The notes below the pieces were generated by a model. It was not told the origin of the DNA, made no database searches, and saw only the letters and a program-made list of their open reading frames with translations. DNA of 13,185 nt, taken from NCBI GenBank assembly GCA_964423545.1, contig CAYRFV010000149.1, positions 1-13,185 of the forward strand, in the 5' to 3' direction. Position 1 is the stretch's first letter; each line of letters opens with the position of its first letter. Source of the stretch: JALOOE01 sp964423545. Lineage in GTDB: Bacteria > Chloroflexota > Anaerolineae > CG2-30-64-16. This document shows positions 1 through 9,741 of this stretch, piece by piece. The position numbers and the translations under genes are program-made.

Positions 1-863
1 GCCCGCATGGCTTCGGCCGCCAGCAGGGTCCGCTCGTTCTCGGCGATCACATGGCGAGCTCGTCGCGCCACCACGTCAGGCAACGCTACGGCATCGAGCA
101 TGCTCAGGGTTGCATCGCGCAAGGCGGGCACACCGAGCGACCTGGCCGCGGCCTCGCACTGAGCCCGCCGCTCATTGTAAGCGGATGCAGCCAACTGGCG
201 CCGGACGGCTGTATCGGCAATCAGGATTGCCGCACCCGCGGGAAGCGCCACCGGACGGAAGCTCAGGTCGCGGCAGTCAATCAGCAGGGCGTGGTCGTGC
301 TGTCCGAGCGCCGAGGCAAGCTGATCCATGAGGCCGGTGTTCGCGCCGACGAACAGATGTTCCGCGCGCTGACCGATGCGCGCGGCTTGGGTCGACGGAA
401 CGGAGAAGCTGCCAACAGCGCTGAACGCCTGCACCGATGCCATCTCCAGGGCGGCCGAGGAAGACAACCCGGAACCGACGGGGACATCCCCGTGGATCAG
501 GCCATCGAACCCCCGCACGGGATAGCCTGCATCCAGCAGACCGGCGGCCACACCGCGGACGTAGTTGCTCCATCCCTCCGTGGACGAGCGTTGGACGTCG
601 GAGAGAGCGAACGTCGTCTGGCGCGAGAGATCGGCCGCAACCAGCCGCACATAACCGTCGTCGCGCGGCGCTGCCGCAATGTGCGTCTCTCGCTCGATCG
701 CCGCCGGAAGCACGAAACCGTCATTGTAGTCGGTGTGCTCGCCGATCAGATTGACCCGCCCCGGTGCACGCGCGATGACGGTGGCGGAACGACCGAAGGC
801 TTGAGAAAACCGGGCTAGCAGCGCATCACGATCCAGCAGATCACGATCCGGTAGATTGGGCAT
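1..863 (-). CDS. galK: Galactokinase, N-terminal part (cut by window start)
   Basis: ATP-dependent phosphorylation of galactose to galactose-1-phosphate, the entry step of the Leloir pathway, in the cytoplasm. The reading frame starts at the ATG at 863-861, with a GAGGGG Shine-Dalgarno 4 nt before it, and stays open to the window edge for 287 codons. Bacterial galactokinases have about 380-390 residues, so roughly the last 95 are outside. Seen in the translation: the galactokinase signature GRVNLIGEHTDYNDG at residues 35-49, the GHMP-kinase phosphate-binding loop VPVGSGLSSSAALE at 127-140, and MDQLAS at 179-184, where D180 is the expected catalytic base. The usual Cys-Gly before this motif is Asn-Thr here, a mild variation. 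It is transcribed divergently from the secreted propeller protein. A GHMP relative is possible, but the first signature is specific for galactokinase. Confidence 0.95.
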   Translation of the reverse strand, partial: MPNLPDRDLLDRDALLARFSQAFGRSATVIARAPGRVNLIGEHTDYNDGFVLPAAIERETHIAAAPRDDGYVRLVAADLSRQTTFALSDVQRSSTEGWSNYVRGVAAGLLDAGYPVRGFDGLIHGDVPVGSGLSSSAALEMASVQAFSAVGSFSVPSTQAARIGQRAEHLFVGANTGLMDQLASALGQHDHALLIDCRDLSFRPVALPAGAAILIADTAVRRQLAASAYNERRAQCEAAARSLGVPALRDATLSMLDAVALPDVVARRARHVIAENERTLLAAEAMR

Positions 864-910
864 AATCCCCTCGTTGTCTGGCCTTGCCTGGCGCAAATCA
901 GTTGCAGCCA

Positions 911-916
911 AGTATA
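911..916 (-). promoter_or_regulatory. Candidate -10 box for galK
   Basis: On the minus strand this reads TATACT, five of six matches to the sigma70 -10 consensus. It lies about 48 bp before the galK start. The -35 is weak: TTGGGC at a spacing of 19 is the best I see, and it falls inside the perfect inverted repeat at 931-963. That arrangement would let a protein bound to the repeat control galK. Confidence 0.4.
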
Positions 917-930
917 CCACAGACGCAACG

Positions 931-963
931 GCCGCGCCCAAACCCCCAACGTTTGGGCGCGGC
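931..963. repeat. Perfect 13-bp inverted repeat between divergent promoters
   Basis: The arms GCCGCGCCCAAAC and GTTTGGGCGCGGC are exact reverse complements separated by a 7-nt loop, CCCCAAC. No T-run follows on either strand, so an intrinsic terminator is unlikely, and both neighbouring genes are transcribed away from it. It sits upstream of the galK -10 on one side and about 50 bp upstream of the TATAAT box of the secreted-protein gene on the other. This is the usual place for an operator of a dimeric regulator. Its use as an operator is inferred. Confidence 0.6.
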
Positions 964-1015
964 GGAGCACACCTCACCCTGTTGCGCCAGATTCGTATTC
1001 TGCGCGGAACTGAGG

Positions 1016-1021
1016 TATAAT
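1016..1021 (+). promoter_or_regulatory. Candidate -10 box for the secreted propeller gene
   Basis: A perfect TATAAT stands about 40 bp before the ATG at 1062, which would leave a leader of about 35 nt. The -35 side is poor: TTCGTA at 992-997 with an 18-bp spacer matches only three of six positions. The promoter may therefore need an activator. Confidence 0.5.
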
Positions 1022-1061
1022 GTAATGGCCAATAATCGCCAATCCCCGAAGGAGCCAGCCG

Positions 1062-2984
1062 ATGAGACCAAGTCTCGCCCGCACACTCTTGCTGCCGGTT
1101 GCGCTCTGCGCGATCGCCCTTCTGGTGGTCCCGATCGAATCGGCGGCTGCGCCAATCTCGCGGACGCAGGAGCACAAGGCCAGTGACCCCGACAGCGTGC
1201 TTTCATGCGATCCCGATGTGTACGAAGTTGACGACACGCGCTTGCAGGCCAAGATGCTGTCCCTCGACGGCCAATGGGTTTTCCATACCTTTCATGTGCC
1301 GCGCGATGTTGACGTTATGTCGATCCAGGTGGGCGCGCACCTGGCTTACACTGTGAGAAGCGATCACCTGACGACAGGCGCTGACACCTTCATCTCGCTC
1401 TATGACAAGGATGGGGCGAGAATCGCGTTCAACGATGATGTCGGCGACGAAGGGCTATGCGTCGCAGGCGATCTTCGAGCGTGCGCCTCTTCGATCACCT
1501 GGGTGGCAAGATACACGGGTCTCTACTACGCGGAGATTCTCAACCTGGGCCGGGGGGGCGTCTGCCCCGCGTACAGCGTGCGCGCTCATCAGTCGGGCGT
1601 ATGGCTGCCCCTGCTTTCGTTCGATCTGCGCCCGCCCGTGACGCCCTCTCCGACCAGCACGCGCACCGCGACGCCAACACTGACTGCCACGCGAACGCCA
1701 ACGCATACCCCCACTCACACCCGTACGCGCACGATGACGCCCACCCAGACGAGCACCCCGAGCAGGACGGCGACTGCGACGATGACCTGGACGCCGACGG
1801 CGACGCCGACCGCGAGCAGCACGCCGAGCACGACCGCAACCGCGACCCGGACCAGCACACCGAGCAACACCCCGACGTCGACTCAAACAGCCACGATCAC
1901 ACCGACGCCGACCGAAACGCTCACGCCGTCGGTGACGCCGACGCCGACGGAGACGCTCACGACGTCGGTGACGCCGACGCCCAGTGCAACCAACACGCCG
2001 ACTCCCACCCGCACGCCGGGGCCAGCCTACCCGATCATCATCCCGCTGCCGACCGAGACCGGGAGCGTGGCCCCGAACGGCCTGGCCGTCGACCCGATCA
2101 GCAGGCGGGTCTATGTGACGGGCCGCAATGCTGGCCGCGTGTACGCGATCGACGGCCGCACTTATGCCGTCGTGAACAGCGCAGCAGTAGGCGCCCTGCC
2201 GTGGGGCGTTGCTGTACTCCAGGGAAAGCTCTATGTCGCCAACTTCGGTGACAGCAGCATCTCGGTGCTCGATGCCACCTCTCTGACGCCACTGACCACC
2301 CTGCCGGCGCCGGGTCGTCCGACCTTCCTTAAGAGCAATCCGGTGACGAACCGGATCATCGGCGTCACATACCCCGATGGCGCGGGCAGCGGCAATCGCG
2401 TCATCGTCATCGATCCCGGCACAGACACGATCGAAGCCGATATCGACGTGGGCGGCGTTGGCGCCTGGGGTCTCGCCGTTGCTCCCGATCTGAATCGCAT
2501 CTACGTCACCACGCGGGACTCAGGCAACATATCGGTCCTGAATGGCAGTAGCCCCTACATCTTGATCAGCAGCGGCGGTGCAAAGGCGTGCGGTGAAGGA
2601 AACACCTCGCCGTACGGCGCGGACTTCGATGCCGTGCTGGGCAAGCTGTATGTTGCATGCGCCGTCTCCGACAGCGTTAGCCGGGCGGCCGTGTATCGAG
2701 CCAGCAGCGATGCGCTGATTCTTGAAGCGTTCATTGCGATTGGGGACGGCGGTTCTAACGGCGGCGGCGGAGTGGCAGCGAACAGCGCCACCGGCCATGT
2801 CTTCTTCACCAACAGTGACGCGGCCAGCGTCAGCGTCGTCAACGGCCAGATCAACGCGTTGATCGCGACCATTCCGGTGGGCGTGCATCCGTTTGGCGCC
2901 GCCGTCAACCCCATCACCAGGGAGGCGTTCATCGGCAACGGCATCAGCAACGAGGTGTACGTGCTTCTCGACGCCTTCCCGTAA
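1062..2984 (+). CDS. Secreted protein: PPC-like domain, Thr-Pro linker, YVTN-type beta-propeller
   Basis: A 640-residue exported protein of unknown function. The start is the ATG with GAAGGAG seven nt upstream. Residues 1-30 form a Sec signal peptide (Arg near the start, a Leu/Ala/Val core, likely cleavage after SAAA). Residues about 50-175 resemble the beta-sandwich PPC domain: EVDDT, then DTFISLYDKDG and IAFNDD, ending in TGLYYAEI. Four cysteines here (49, 133, 141, 168) could form disulfides. Residues about 192-320 are almost only Thr, Pro, Ser and Ala, a flexible and possibly glycosylated linker. Residues about 338-637 hold about six repeats of the form GLAVDP..RVYVTGRNAGRVYAIDG, the YVTN/NHL-type beta-propeller. 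No membrane anchor or sorting signal is visible at the C-terminus. Such linkers are common in Chloroflexota exoproteins. A binding or scaffold role at the cell surface is inferred. Confidence 0.85.
   Translation: MRPSLARTLLLPVALCAIALLVVPIESAAAPISRTQEHKASDPDSVLSCDPDVYEVDDTRLQAKMLSLDGQWVFHTFHVPRDVDVMSIQVGAHLAYTVRSDHLTTGADTFISLYDKDGARIAFNDDVGDEGLCVAGDLRACASSITWVARYTGLYYAEILNLGRGGVCPAYSVRAHQSGVWLPLLSFDLRPPVTPSPTSTRTATPTLTATRTPTHTPTHTRTRTMTPTQTSTPSRTATATMTWTPTATPTASSTPSTTATATRTSTPSNTPTSTQTATITPTPTETLTPSVTPTPTETLTTSVTPTPSATNTPTPTRTPGPAYPIIIPLPTETGSVAPNGLAVDPISRRVYVTGRNAGRVYAIDGRTYAVVNSAAVGALPWGVAVLQGKLYVANFGDSSISVLDATSLTPLTTLPAPGRPTFLKSNPVTNRIIGVTYPDGAGSGNRVIVIDPGTDTIEADIDVGGVGAWGLAVAPDLNRIYVTTRDSGNISVLNGSSPYILISSGGAKACGEGNTSPYGADFDAVLGKLYVACAVSDSVSRAAVYRASSDALILEAFIAIGDGGSNGGGGVAANSATGHVFFTNSDAASVSVVNGQINALIATIPVGVHPFGAAVNPITREAFIGNGISNEVYVLLDAFP
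1635..2021 (+). repeat. Low-complexity Thr-Pro-coding tract
   Basis: This stretch codes for residues 192-320 of the secreted protein and consists largely of ACG/ACC, CCG/CCC and Ser/Ala codons in irregular short repeats. The clearest unit is 36 bp long and occurs twice, at 1899-1934 and 1935-1970. It codes for TPTPTETLTPSV and TPTPTETLTTSV. Its skewed composition keeps other frames open on both strands and gives false reading frames rich in Asp/His/Ala or Arg/Gly. The tract is likely to vary in length between strains. Confidence 0.85.
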
Positions 2985-3077
2985 GTCGCGCACACACCAG
3001 ACGGCGTGCGCCAGCACGAAGCACCGATCCGAGGGCCACGTCTTTGGCGGAAGCGTCGTGGCCTTGCCGCCGCTCGC

Positions 3078-3103
3078 CCTCCGAGAGGCTTGACTCTCCG
3101 AGG
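3078..3103. repeat. Imperfect 10-bp inverted repeat over a -35 box
   Basis: The arms CCTCCGAGAG and CTCTCCGAGG pair at nine of ten positions around a 6-nt centre, GCTTGA. The repeat covers the TTGACT -35 box at 3090-3095. No T-run follows, so an operator fits better than a terminator. The regulator is unknown. Confidence 0.45.
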
Positions 3104-3118
3104 CGGGCGGCGTATGAT
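3090..3118 (+). promoter_or_regulatory. Sigma70-type promoter for the GT39 gene
   Basis: TTGACT (3090-3095) and TATGAT (3113-3118), each five of six to consensus, are separated by exactly 17 bp. The transcript would begin near 3125. This rules out the in-frame ATG at 3044 as the start of the downstream gene and leaves a leader of about 165 nt to the ATG at 3290. Confidence 0.6.
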
Positions 3119-3289
3119 CGCACCTGCGGGCCTACCACCGCCCGCCAGCTCATGCGTGGGATTTCTCTGCCACTGGCGCGCCACTGGCGCGCTGGCGCGG
3201 CCGCCGGCATTTGCGCTGGTTGTCGGCGGTGGCTTTTTGCTCTCCGCCAGGTCGAGCCACAAGAACAAACATCTGCATCAGCCGCTTGC

Positions 3290-4888
3290 ATGAAGACCCG
3301 TTTCCTGCCTCAAGCCCCCCTGGAGCTGTGCGCGCTGTGCGCCATCACTGCTGTCGGCGTCCTTCTGCGCGTCTGGGAGATCGGCGACAAGGGACTCTGG
3401 CTCGATGAGGCATTTAGCGTTTGGCTGGGCTGGCAGCCACTGCCGGCGATGATCGGCTGGATCGTGCGGATTGACCAGCATCCTCCCTTGTACTACGCCT
3501 TGCTCCATGCCTGGATGAAGCTGGCAGGCGACGCGCCTACCGCGATTCGCATGCTCTCCACTCTCTTCGGCGCCGCCACGATCCCGGTGATCGCCTTGCT
3601 CGGACGGCGACTCGTCAGCCCAGCTGTCGGTTTGCTGGCAGCGCTGATTGTGGCGATCTCGCCGTTCCATGTCCGCTTCGCACAGGAAGCGCGCATGTAC
3701 TCCCTCTTGATGCTGAACGCCTCCTTGGGTCTGTTGGCGCTGACTCATATCCTCACCGATTCCCGAAGGGCGGCATTGACCCCGCGCGAAATCGCCACCG
3801 ACCCGGCCTGGCTCGCCTACATAGTCTGTTGCGCTGCTGTTCTGTGGAGCCACAACACCGCGATCCTCTACCCCGCTGCGATCAATCTCTGGGCATTCGT
3901 GGTGTTGGGCGTTGGCCGGAGGAGGCCGGCAACCGGCGCCCAGCCGAGCACCGATGGCGCGAAAGCAGCCGGCGCATGCAACCCTGCACAATACCCGGAG
4001 GCGCTGGACGGCCTGCACCGGCCCTCTGCGCGGGCCTGGATCTCTGCCCAGCTTGGGGTGTTGGTGCTATGGCTCCCCTGGCTTGTCCCGTTCATCATCC
4101 AATCCGCCGCTGTGTATCGCGAGTTTTGGGTGCCCTATCCGACCTGGCTATCGGTCATTGGCGCCGTGAAGTCCTTTCTGAGCGCGATGCTGCCGATCGA
4201 GGGGTGGCAGGCAGCGTGCATATGGATAGGCTTCGGCTCGTTGATCGCGCTGGGCATCTGGCATTTGCGGCGGCGGGCAGCAGTGCTGAAACTTTTTCTC
4301 GTGATTCTGCTGACGCCGATGATCGGGCAATGGGTGGCAGGGCTATGGCGACCGATCTTCGATACCAGGGCGCTGATCTGGGCGGCAATTCCGCTGTATC
4401 TGCTGCTGGCGGCAGGCATCGCGCACCTGCGACTCAAACCAGCTATTCTGGCCGCGGTCGCCCTTCTCGTCACGGTCAATTCGCTGTCGTTGCGCTACTA
4501 CTTCGTGTCCTACGAAAAGGAAGGCTGGGATCAGGCGGCCGCATACGTAGGAGAGCGCGCAGAACCGGAAGATCTGCTGCTGTTCAATGCGACCTGGGCG
4601 CAGCTACCCTTCGACTACTACTTCCGCTTTCAGAAGCGACCCGTGTCCGAGCACGGCGCGCCCGTCGATCTGTTCGACCGCGGCGTACTCGAACCGAGGA
4701 TGGCTGCAAGCGATCTTCCGCGACTGCACAACCTGATCTCTGACAGAGACCGAGTCTGGCTCATCTATAGTCACAGCTGGTACACCGATCCGGAACAGAT
4801 GATTCCGACTGCGCTTGAGCAGGATCTCAGGCAGATCGACGAACGCCGGTTCAACGGGCTCGAACTGCGGCTCTATGAGCGTCGATGA
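3290..4888 (+). CDS. GT-C fold membrane glycosyltransferase (GT39/PMT_2-like)
   Basis: A 532-residue polytopic membrane protein that should transfer a sugar from a polyprenyl-phosphate donor to an acceptor on the outer face of the membrane. After a first helix (residues 11-28) comes GLWLDEAFS, with the Asp-Glu pair (39-40) expected to act in catalysis in GT-C enzymes. Then follow HPPLYYALLHAW (64-75) and RFAQEARMYSLL (129-140), all typical of the PMT_2/GT39 family. More helices fill residues 90-400, and a soluble part of about 130 residues ends the protein. A hydrophilic insert lies at about 209-250. The start is uncertain. ATG 3290 places the first helix normally but has no clear Shine-Dalgarno. 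ATG 3152 would add 46 Arg/Ala-rich residues unlike the family. Sugar and acceptor cannot be told from sequence. Confidence 0.85.
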   Translation: MKTRFLPQAPLELCALCAITAVGVLLRVWEIGDKGLWLDEAFSVWLGWQPLPAMIGWIVRIDQHPPLYYALLHAWMKLAGDAPTAIRMLSTLFGAATIPVIALLGRRLVSPAVGLLAALIVAISPFHVRFAQEARMYSLLMLNASLGLLALTHILTDSRRAALTPREIATDPAWLAYIVCCAAVLWSHNTAILYPAAINLWAFVVLGVGRRRPATGAQPSTDGAKAAGACNPAQYPEALDGLHRPSARAWISAQLGVLVLWLPWLVPFIIQSAAVYREFWVPYPTWLSVIGAVKSFLSAMLPIEGWQAACIWIGFGSLIALGIWHLRRRAAVLKLFLVILLTPMIGQWVAGLWRPIFDTRALIWAAIPLYLLLAAGIAHLRLKPAILAAVALLVTVNSLSLRYYFVSYEKEGWDQAAAYVGERAEPEDLLLFNATWAQLPFDYYFRFQKRPVSEHGAPVDLFDRGVLEPRMAASDLPRLHNLISDRDRVWLIYSHSWYTDPEQMIPTALEQDLRQIDERRFNGLELRLYERR

Positions 4889-4890
4889 CG

Positions 4891-4918
4891 CAGCGATTGC
4901 GGCTCTCTGCGCAAGCTG
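4891..4918. repeat. Bulged inverted repeat before the beta-mannosidase promoter
   Basis: CAGC-GA-TTGCG and CGCAAGCTG pair as 4 + 5 bp with a 2-nt bulge and an 8-nt loop, GCTCTCTG. It begins 2 nt after the GT39 stop codon and ends just before the extended -10 box at 4919-4927. With no T-run it is either a weak terminator or an operator. Confidence 0.35.
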
Positions 4919-4927
4919 TGGTACACT
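4897..4927 (+). promoter_or_regulatory. Candidate promoter for the beta-mannosidase gene
   Basis: TACACT at 4922-4927 is preceded by TGG, giving an extended -10 element. A TTGCGG -35 stands 19 bp upstream, longer than ideal. The site lies within the 78-bp gap after the GT39 gene, so the mannosidase may be read both from here and by readthrough. Confidence 0.35.
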
Positions 4928-4966
4928 GCCGGCGATTCTGTAGCTTCCCCGAAAGGAACGCACCAA

Positions 4967-7573
<2,607 letters not shown>

Positions 7574-7579
7574 TCTGAA

Positions 7580-9052
7580 ATGGCCGCGGACTTGCCGGGC
7601 GTGCGCAATACGCTGTCAGACGTCGCTCGCCGCCTCGCAGGGTATTATCGCGAGGCGGCGATCTGGCGACAGCTTGCCATCCTCGCTATCCCGCTCCTTG
7701 TCATGGTATTGTCCGAGTCGACCTGGCTGCTCGGGGCAGCCATCCTGCTTCTCGGAATCCTCTTCTGGCTGCGTCCTGAGCTCGGCCTGCTGCTGATCGC
7801 CTTCACCCTCCCCTTCGCATTCGTCTATAAGCGAATCGGCGCCGACATCGTCTCGACCGTAGAGATGCTGACCCTCGTCTGCTTCGTCGCGTGGGGAGCA
7901 TCGCGCCTGCGCCGGCCGGCGCAGGTCAACTGGCGCGCCAGCAGAGCTGCCAACGCCATCGACCTGGGCGTCATCTGGTTCGTGGCAGCAGCGCTTGCCT
8001 CACTGATTTCGGCAGAGGACGTCGATGCGGCCCGATGGGAGCTGCGCATCCTGGTGATCGAACCCGCACTGCTGTACCTGATGGTGCGCTGCCTCGCCCG
8101 GCCGCGGCGGCATTCCGAGCTCTCGCCGACAGCCGTCGCGCCGTCGGAGGCTGAGCAGGGCGACCGAGCAGAACTGCTGTGTCTGGTCGATGCATGGGCG
8201 GCCGGGGCCACCGTTGTTGCGCTCATCGGCCTGTATCAGTACTTCTTCACGGATTATGTCGAGGCAGTGCAGGGAGTGCGACGCATTCTGGGCATCTACG
8301 ATTCTCCGAACCATGTGAGCCTCTACATCGGGCGCATCGTCCCGGTATCCCTGTGCCTTGCTGCCTTCGGAGCGACGCGCTGGCGGCGGATCGCCCATGG
8401 ACTGGCGCTCCTGCCGCTGCTTTCATGCCTCTACCTGACCTACTCGCGCGGCGCGTGGCTTCTGGGGCTGCCGTCTGCGCTCGTCTTCATCGGCATCGTG
8501 CGAGGCGGATGGGTCAGGGCTGCGGCGGTGGCAGCAACGGCGGCGGCGCTGCTGGCGCTGGCGCCGATCCTCCGCACGCCCCGCATTGCGTCGCTGCTGA
8601 CGCTCGAAGGCGGCACCAACCTGGCGCGCATCCTGCTGTGGAGAGGCGCCTTGCGCATGCTCGCCGACCATGTGCTGCTGGGCGTAGGTCTGAGCAACTT
8701 CATGCGGCAGTATCCGCGCTACATGCTCCGTGAGGCGGGACACGAACCGGTGGTATACCACCCGCACAACCTGCTGCTCGACACCTGGCTCAGTCTCGGC
8801 ATCGCCGGCGTGGCTGCGATGGCCTGGATTCTGGTGGCGTTCTTTCTGACTGGTCGCCGCCTCTATCGGGCGTTGGCACGGGAGGTCGACAACCAGGCGC
8901 TGGTGTTGGGCCTGATGGCGAGCATGGTGAGTTTCTTCGCTCACGGCCTGGTCGACACCGGGTGGAGGCTCACCGACCTGGCGTTCGTCTTCATGCTCAC
9001 GCTGGGAATCATCAGTGGGCTGAGTGCTACAGCGCGTCCTCGACCCAGGTAA
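7580..9052 (+). CDS. O-antigen ligase / Wzy_C family polytopic membrane protein
   Basis: A 490-residue membrane protein with about ten to twelve hydrophobic segments, in the family of O-antigen ligases and polymerases that move or join polyprenyl-linked glycans outside the cytoplasmic membrane. Marks of the Wzy_C family are SPNHVSLYIGR (242-252), LTYSRGAWLLGL (286-297), the large loop with NLARILLWRGALRM (347-360) and GVGLSNF (368-374), and HPHNLLLDTWLSLG (394-407). The last carries the His expected in the active region. A hydrophilic, Pro/Ala/Glu-rich loop at about 173-198 looks like an insert. The ATG is 6 nt after the beta-mannosidase stop and has no clear Shine-Dalgarno, which fits translational coupling. 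In a Chloroflexota host without LPS, the acceptor would be another surface glycan or a glycoprotein. Ligase and polymerase cannot be told apart here. Confidence 0.85.
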   Translation: MAADLPGVRNTLSDVARRLAGYYREAAIWRQLAILAIPLLVMVLSESTWLLGAAILLLGILFWLRPELGLLLIAFTLPFAFVYKRIGADIVSTVEMLTLVCFVAWGASRLRRPAQVNWRASRAANAIDLGVIWFVAAALASLISAEDVDAARWELRILVIEPALLYLMVRCLARPRRHSELSPTAVAPSEAEQGDRAELLCLVDAWAAGATVVALIGLYQYFFTDYVEAVQGVRRILGIYDSPNHVSLYIGRIVPVSLCLAAFGATRWRRIAHGLALLPLLSCLYLTYSRGAWLLGLPSALVFIGIVRGGWVRAAAVAATAAALLALAPILRTPRIASLLTLEGGTNLARILLWRGALRMLADHVLLGVGLSNFMRQYPRYMLREAGHEPVVYHPHNLLLDTWLSLGIAGVAAMAWILVAFFLTGRRLYRALAREVDNQALVLGLMASMVSFFAHGLVDTGWRLTDLAFVFMLTLGIISGLSATARPRPR

Positions 9053-9665
9053 TCTGCGCTTCGGGCAACCGCTCCGAGCGCCAGGCGAGGCATCGCTCGG
9101 CCAGCACGCGCACTCGGGCGTAATAGTCCGGCTCGCGGCGGCGCCGGCTTTCGTACTCAACATATGGACCCAGCTTGAGCCAGGTCTTGACGACCATCGG
9201 GTTCATCCACGGCATGATGAGCTCTTCGGGGATCCAGCCGGCCTGGGTCAGGAACGCAACCCTGTCGAGCGAGTTCAGCACGTGTTTGATGGCGTCCCGT
9301 CCCTCATCTGGCAGTGAAGCCAGGCCCAGTGCCGGGTCCTCCGGGAGCTTCTGGAAGACCCAACGCCGCGCGGCAACGCTCTCATGGGAGTTGAGTTCTT
9401 CAAAGAGTCGATCGGCCACTGCCATGTGCCGGCTGCTGCCCGCTTCGACCAGCTCGCGATAGGCCAGCACGCCGCCGCCGAGCACCGCGGCGGCGGCGAC
9501 TGCCGTGGCAAGCGCCTCGGTCATGGCCCAGAAGTCAGGTGCGAAGCCGAGCAGGCGCAACACCATCCACAAATAGAAGAGCGCGCCGACGCCAACGACA
9601 AATCCGGCCGCCGCGATGCCGAGCATCGTAATGATCGTGCGCCGTCCAGACCAGTCCGATCTCAT
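9027..9665 (-). CDS. Small two-helix membrane protein, DUF4760-like
   Basis: A 212-residue protein of unknown function. It starts at the ATG at 9665-9663, with a strong GAAGGGGGG just upstream. Two hydrophobic helices occupy residues about 12-37 and 46-68. A cytoplasmic helical part follows, with DRLFEELNSHESVAARRWVF at 85-104, LNSLDRVAFLTQAGWIPEEL at 130-149, and then MPWMNPMVVKTWLKLGPYVE. This order, two helices and then a conserved Leu-Asp/Trp-rich segment, matches my memory of DUF4760, whose role is not known. It is the last gene of the minus-strand group, 76 nt after the phosphatase gene. Its 3' end overlaps the end of the ligase-like gene by 26 bp in the opposite direction. The family call is moderate and the gene call is strong. 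Confidence 0.75.
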   Translation of the reverse strand: MRSDWSGRRTIITMLGIAAAGFVVGVGALFYLWMVLRLLGFAPDFWAMTEALATAVAAAAVLGGGVLAYRELVEAGSSRHMAVADRLFEELNSHESVAARRWVFQKLPEDPALGLASLPDEGRDAIKHVLNSLDRVAFLTQAGWIPEELIMPWMNPMVVKTWLKLGPYVEYESRRRREPDYYARVRVLAERCLAWRSERLPEAQITWVEDAL

Positions 9666-9741
9666 GCATTCCCCCCTTCAGCCAATAGCCGCACAGGCCA
9701 GGAATCCGGCACAGGACGTCTGCCGCAAAGAGCCCGGCACA

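Larger units (their letters stand above)
2985..3289. other. 305-bp gene-free region before the GT39 gene
   Basis: This gap holds a hairpin at 3034-3063, with arms GGCCACG and CGTGGCC and an inner CTT/AAG pair. No T-run follows, so it is at best a weak terminator for the gene before it. It also holds a sigma70-type promoter at 3090-3118 overlapped by an imperfect inverted repeat, and a short tandem duplication of CCACTGGCGCG at 3170-3191. The downstream frame stays open back to 3044, but that lies before the promoter, so most of the gap is likely non-coding. Confidence 0.6.

Noticed and set aside
51..818. Open frame of 255 codons on the plus strand
   Set aside because: It lies wholly antisense to galK, whose translation carries specific kinase motifs. 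The plus-strand translation is Arg/Gly-rich with no family pattern.
1455..1886. Arg/Gly-rich minus-strand frame opposite the linker
   Set aside because: Antisense reading of the same low-complexity tract. No start signal and no recognisable domain.
1457..2251. Plus-strand frame with a long Asp/His/Ala-rich stretch
   Set aside because: It is the +1/+2 reading of the Thr-Pro linker DNA. The composition follows from repeated ACG/CCG codons read out of frame, and the true frame has a signal peptide and propeller repeats.
3034..3063. Hairpin GGCCACG/CGTGGCC as an intrinsic terminator
   Set aside because: The loop is long and no T-run follows, so I list it only as part of the gene-free region.
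3170..3199. Short tandem copies of CCACTGGCGCG as a repeat element
   Set aside because: Two 11-bp copies and a partial third are too short to call an element. Simple slippage explains them.
3044..3289. N-terminal extension of the GT39 protein to the ATG at 3044
   Set aside because: The likely promoter (3090-3118) lies inside it, the residues look like translated non-coding DNA, and family members begin close to the first membrane helix.
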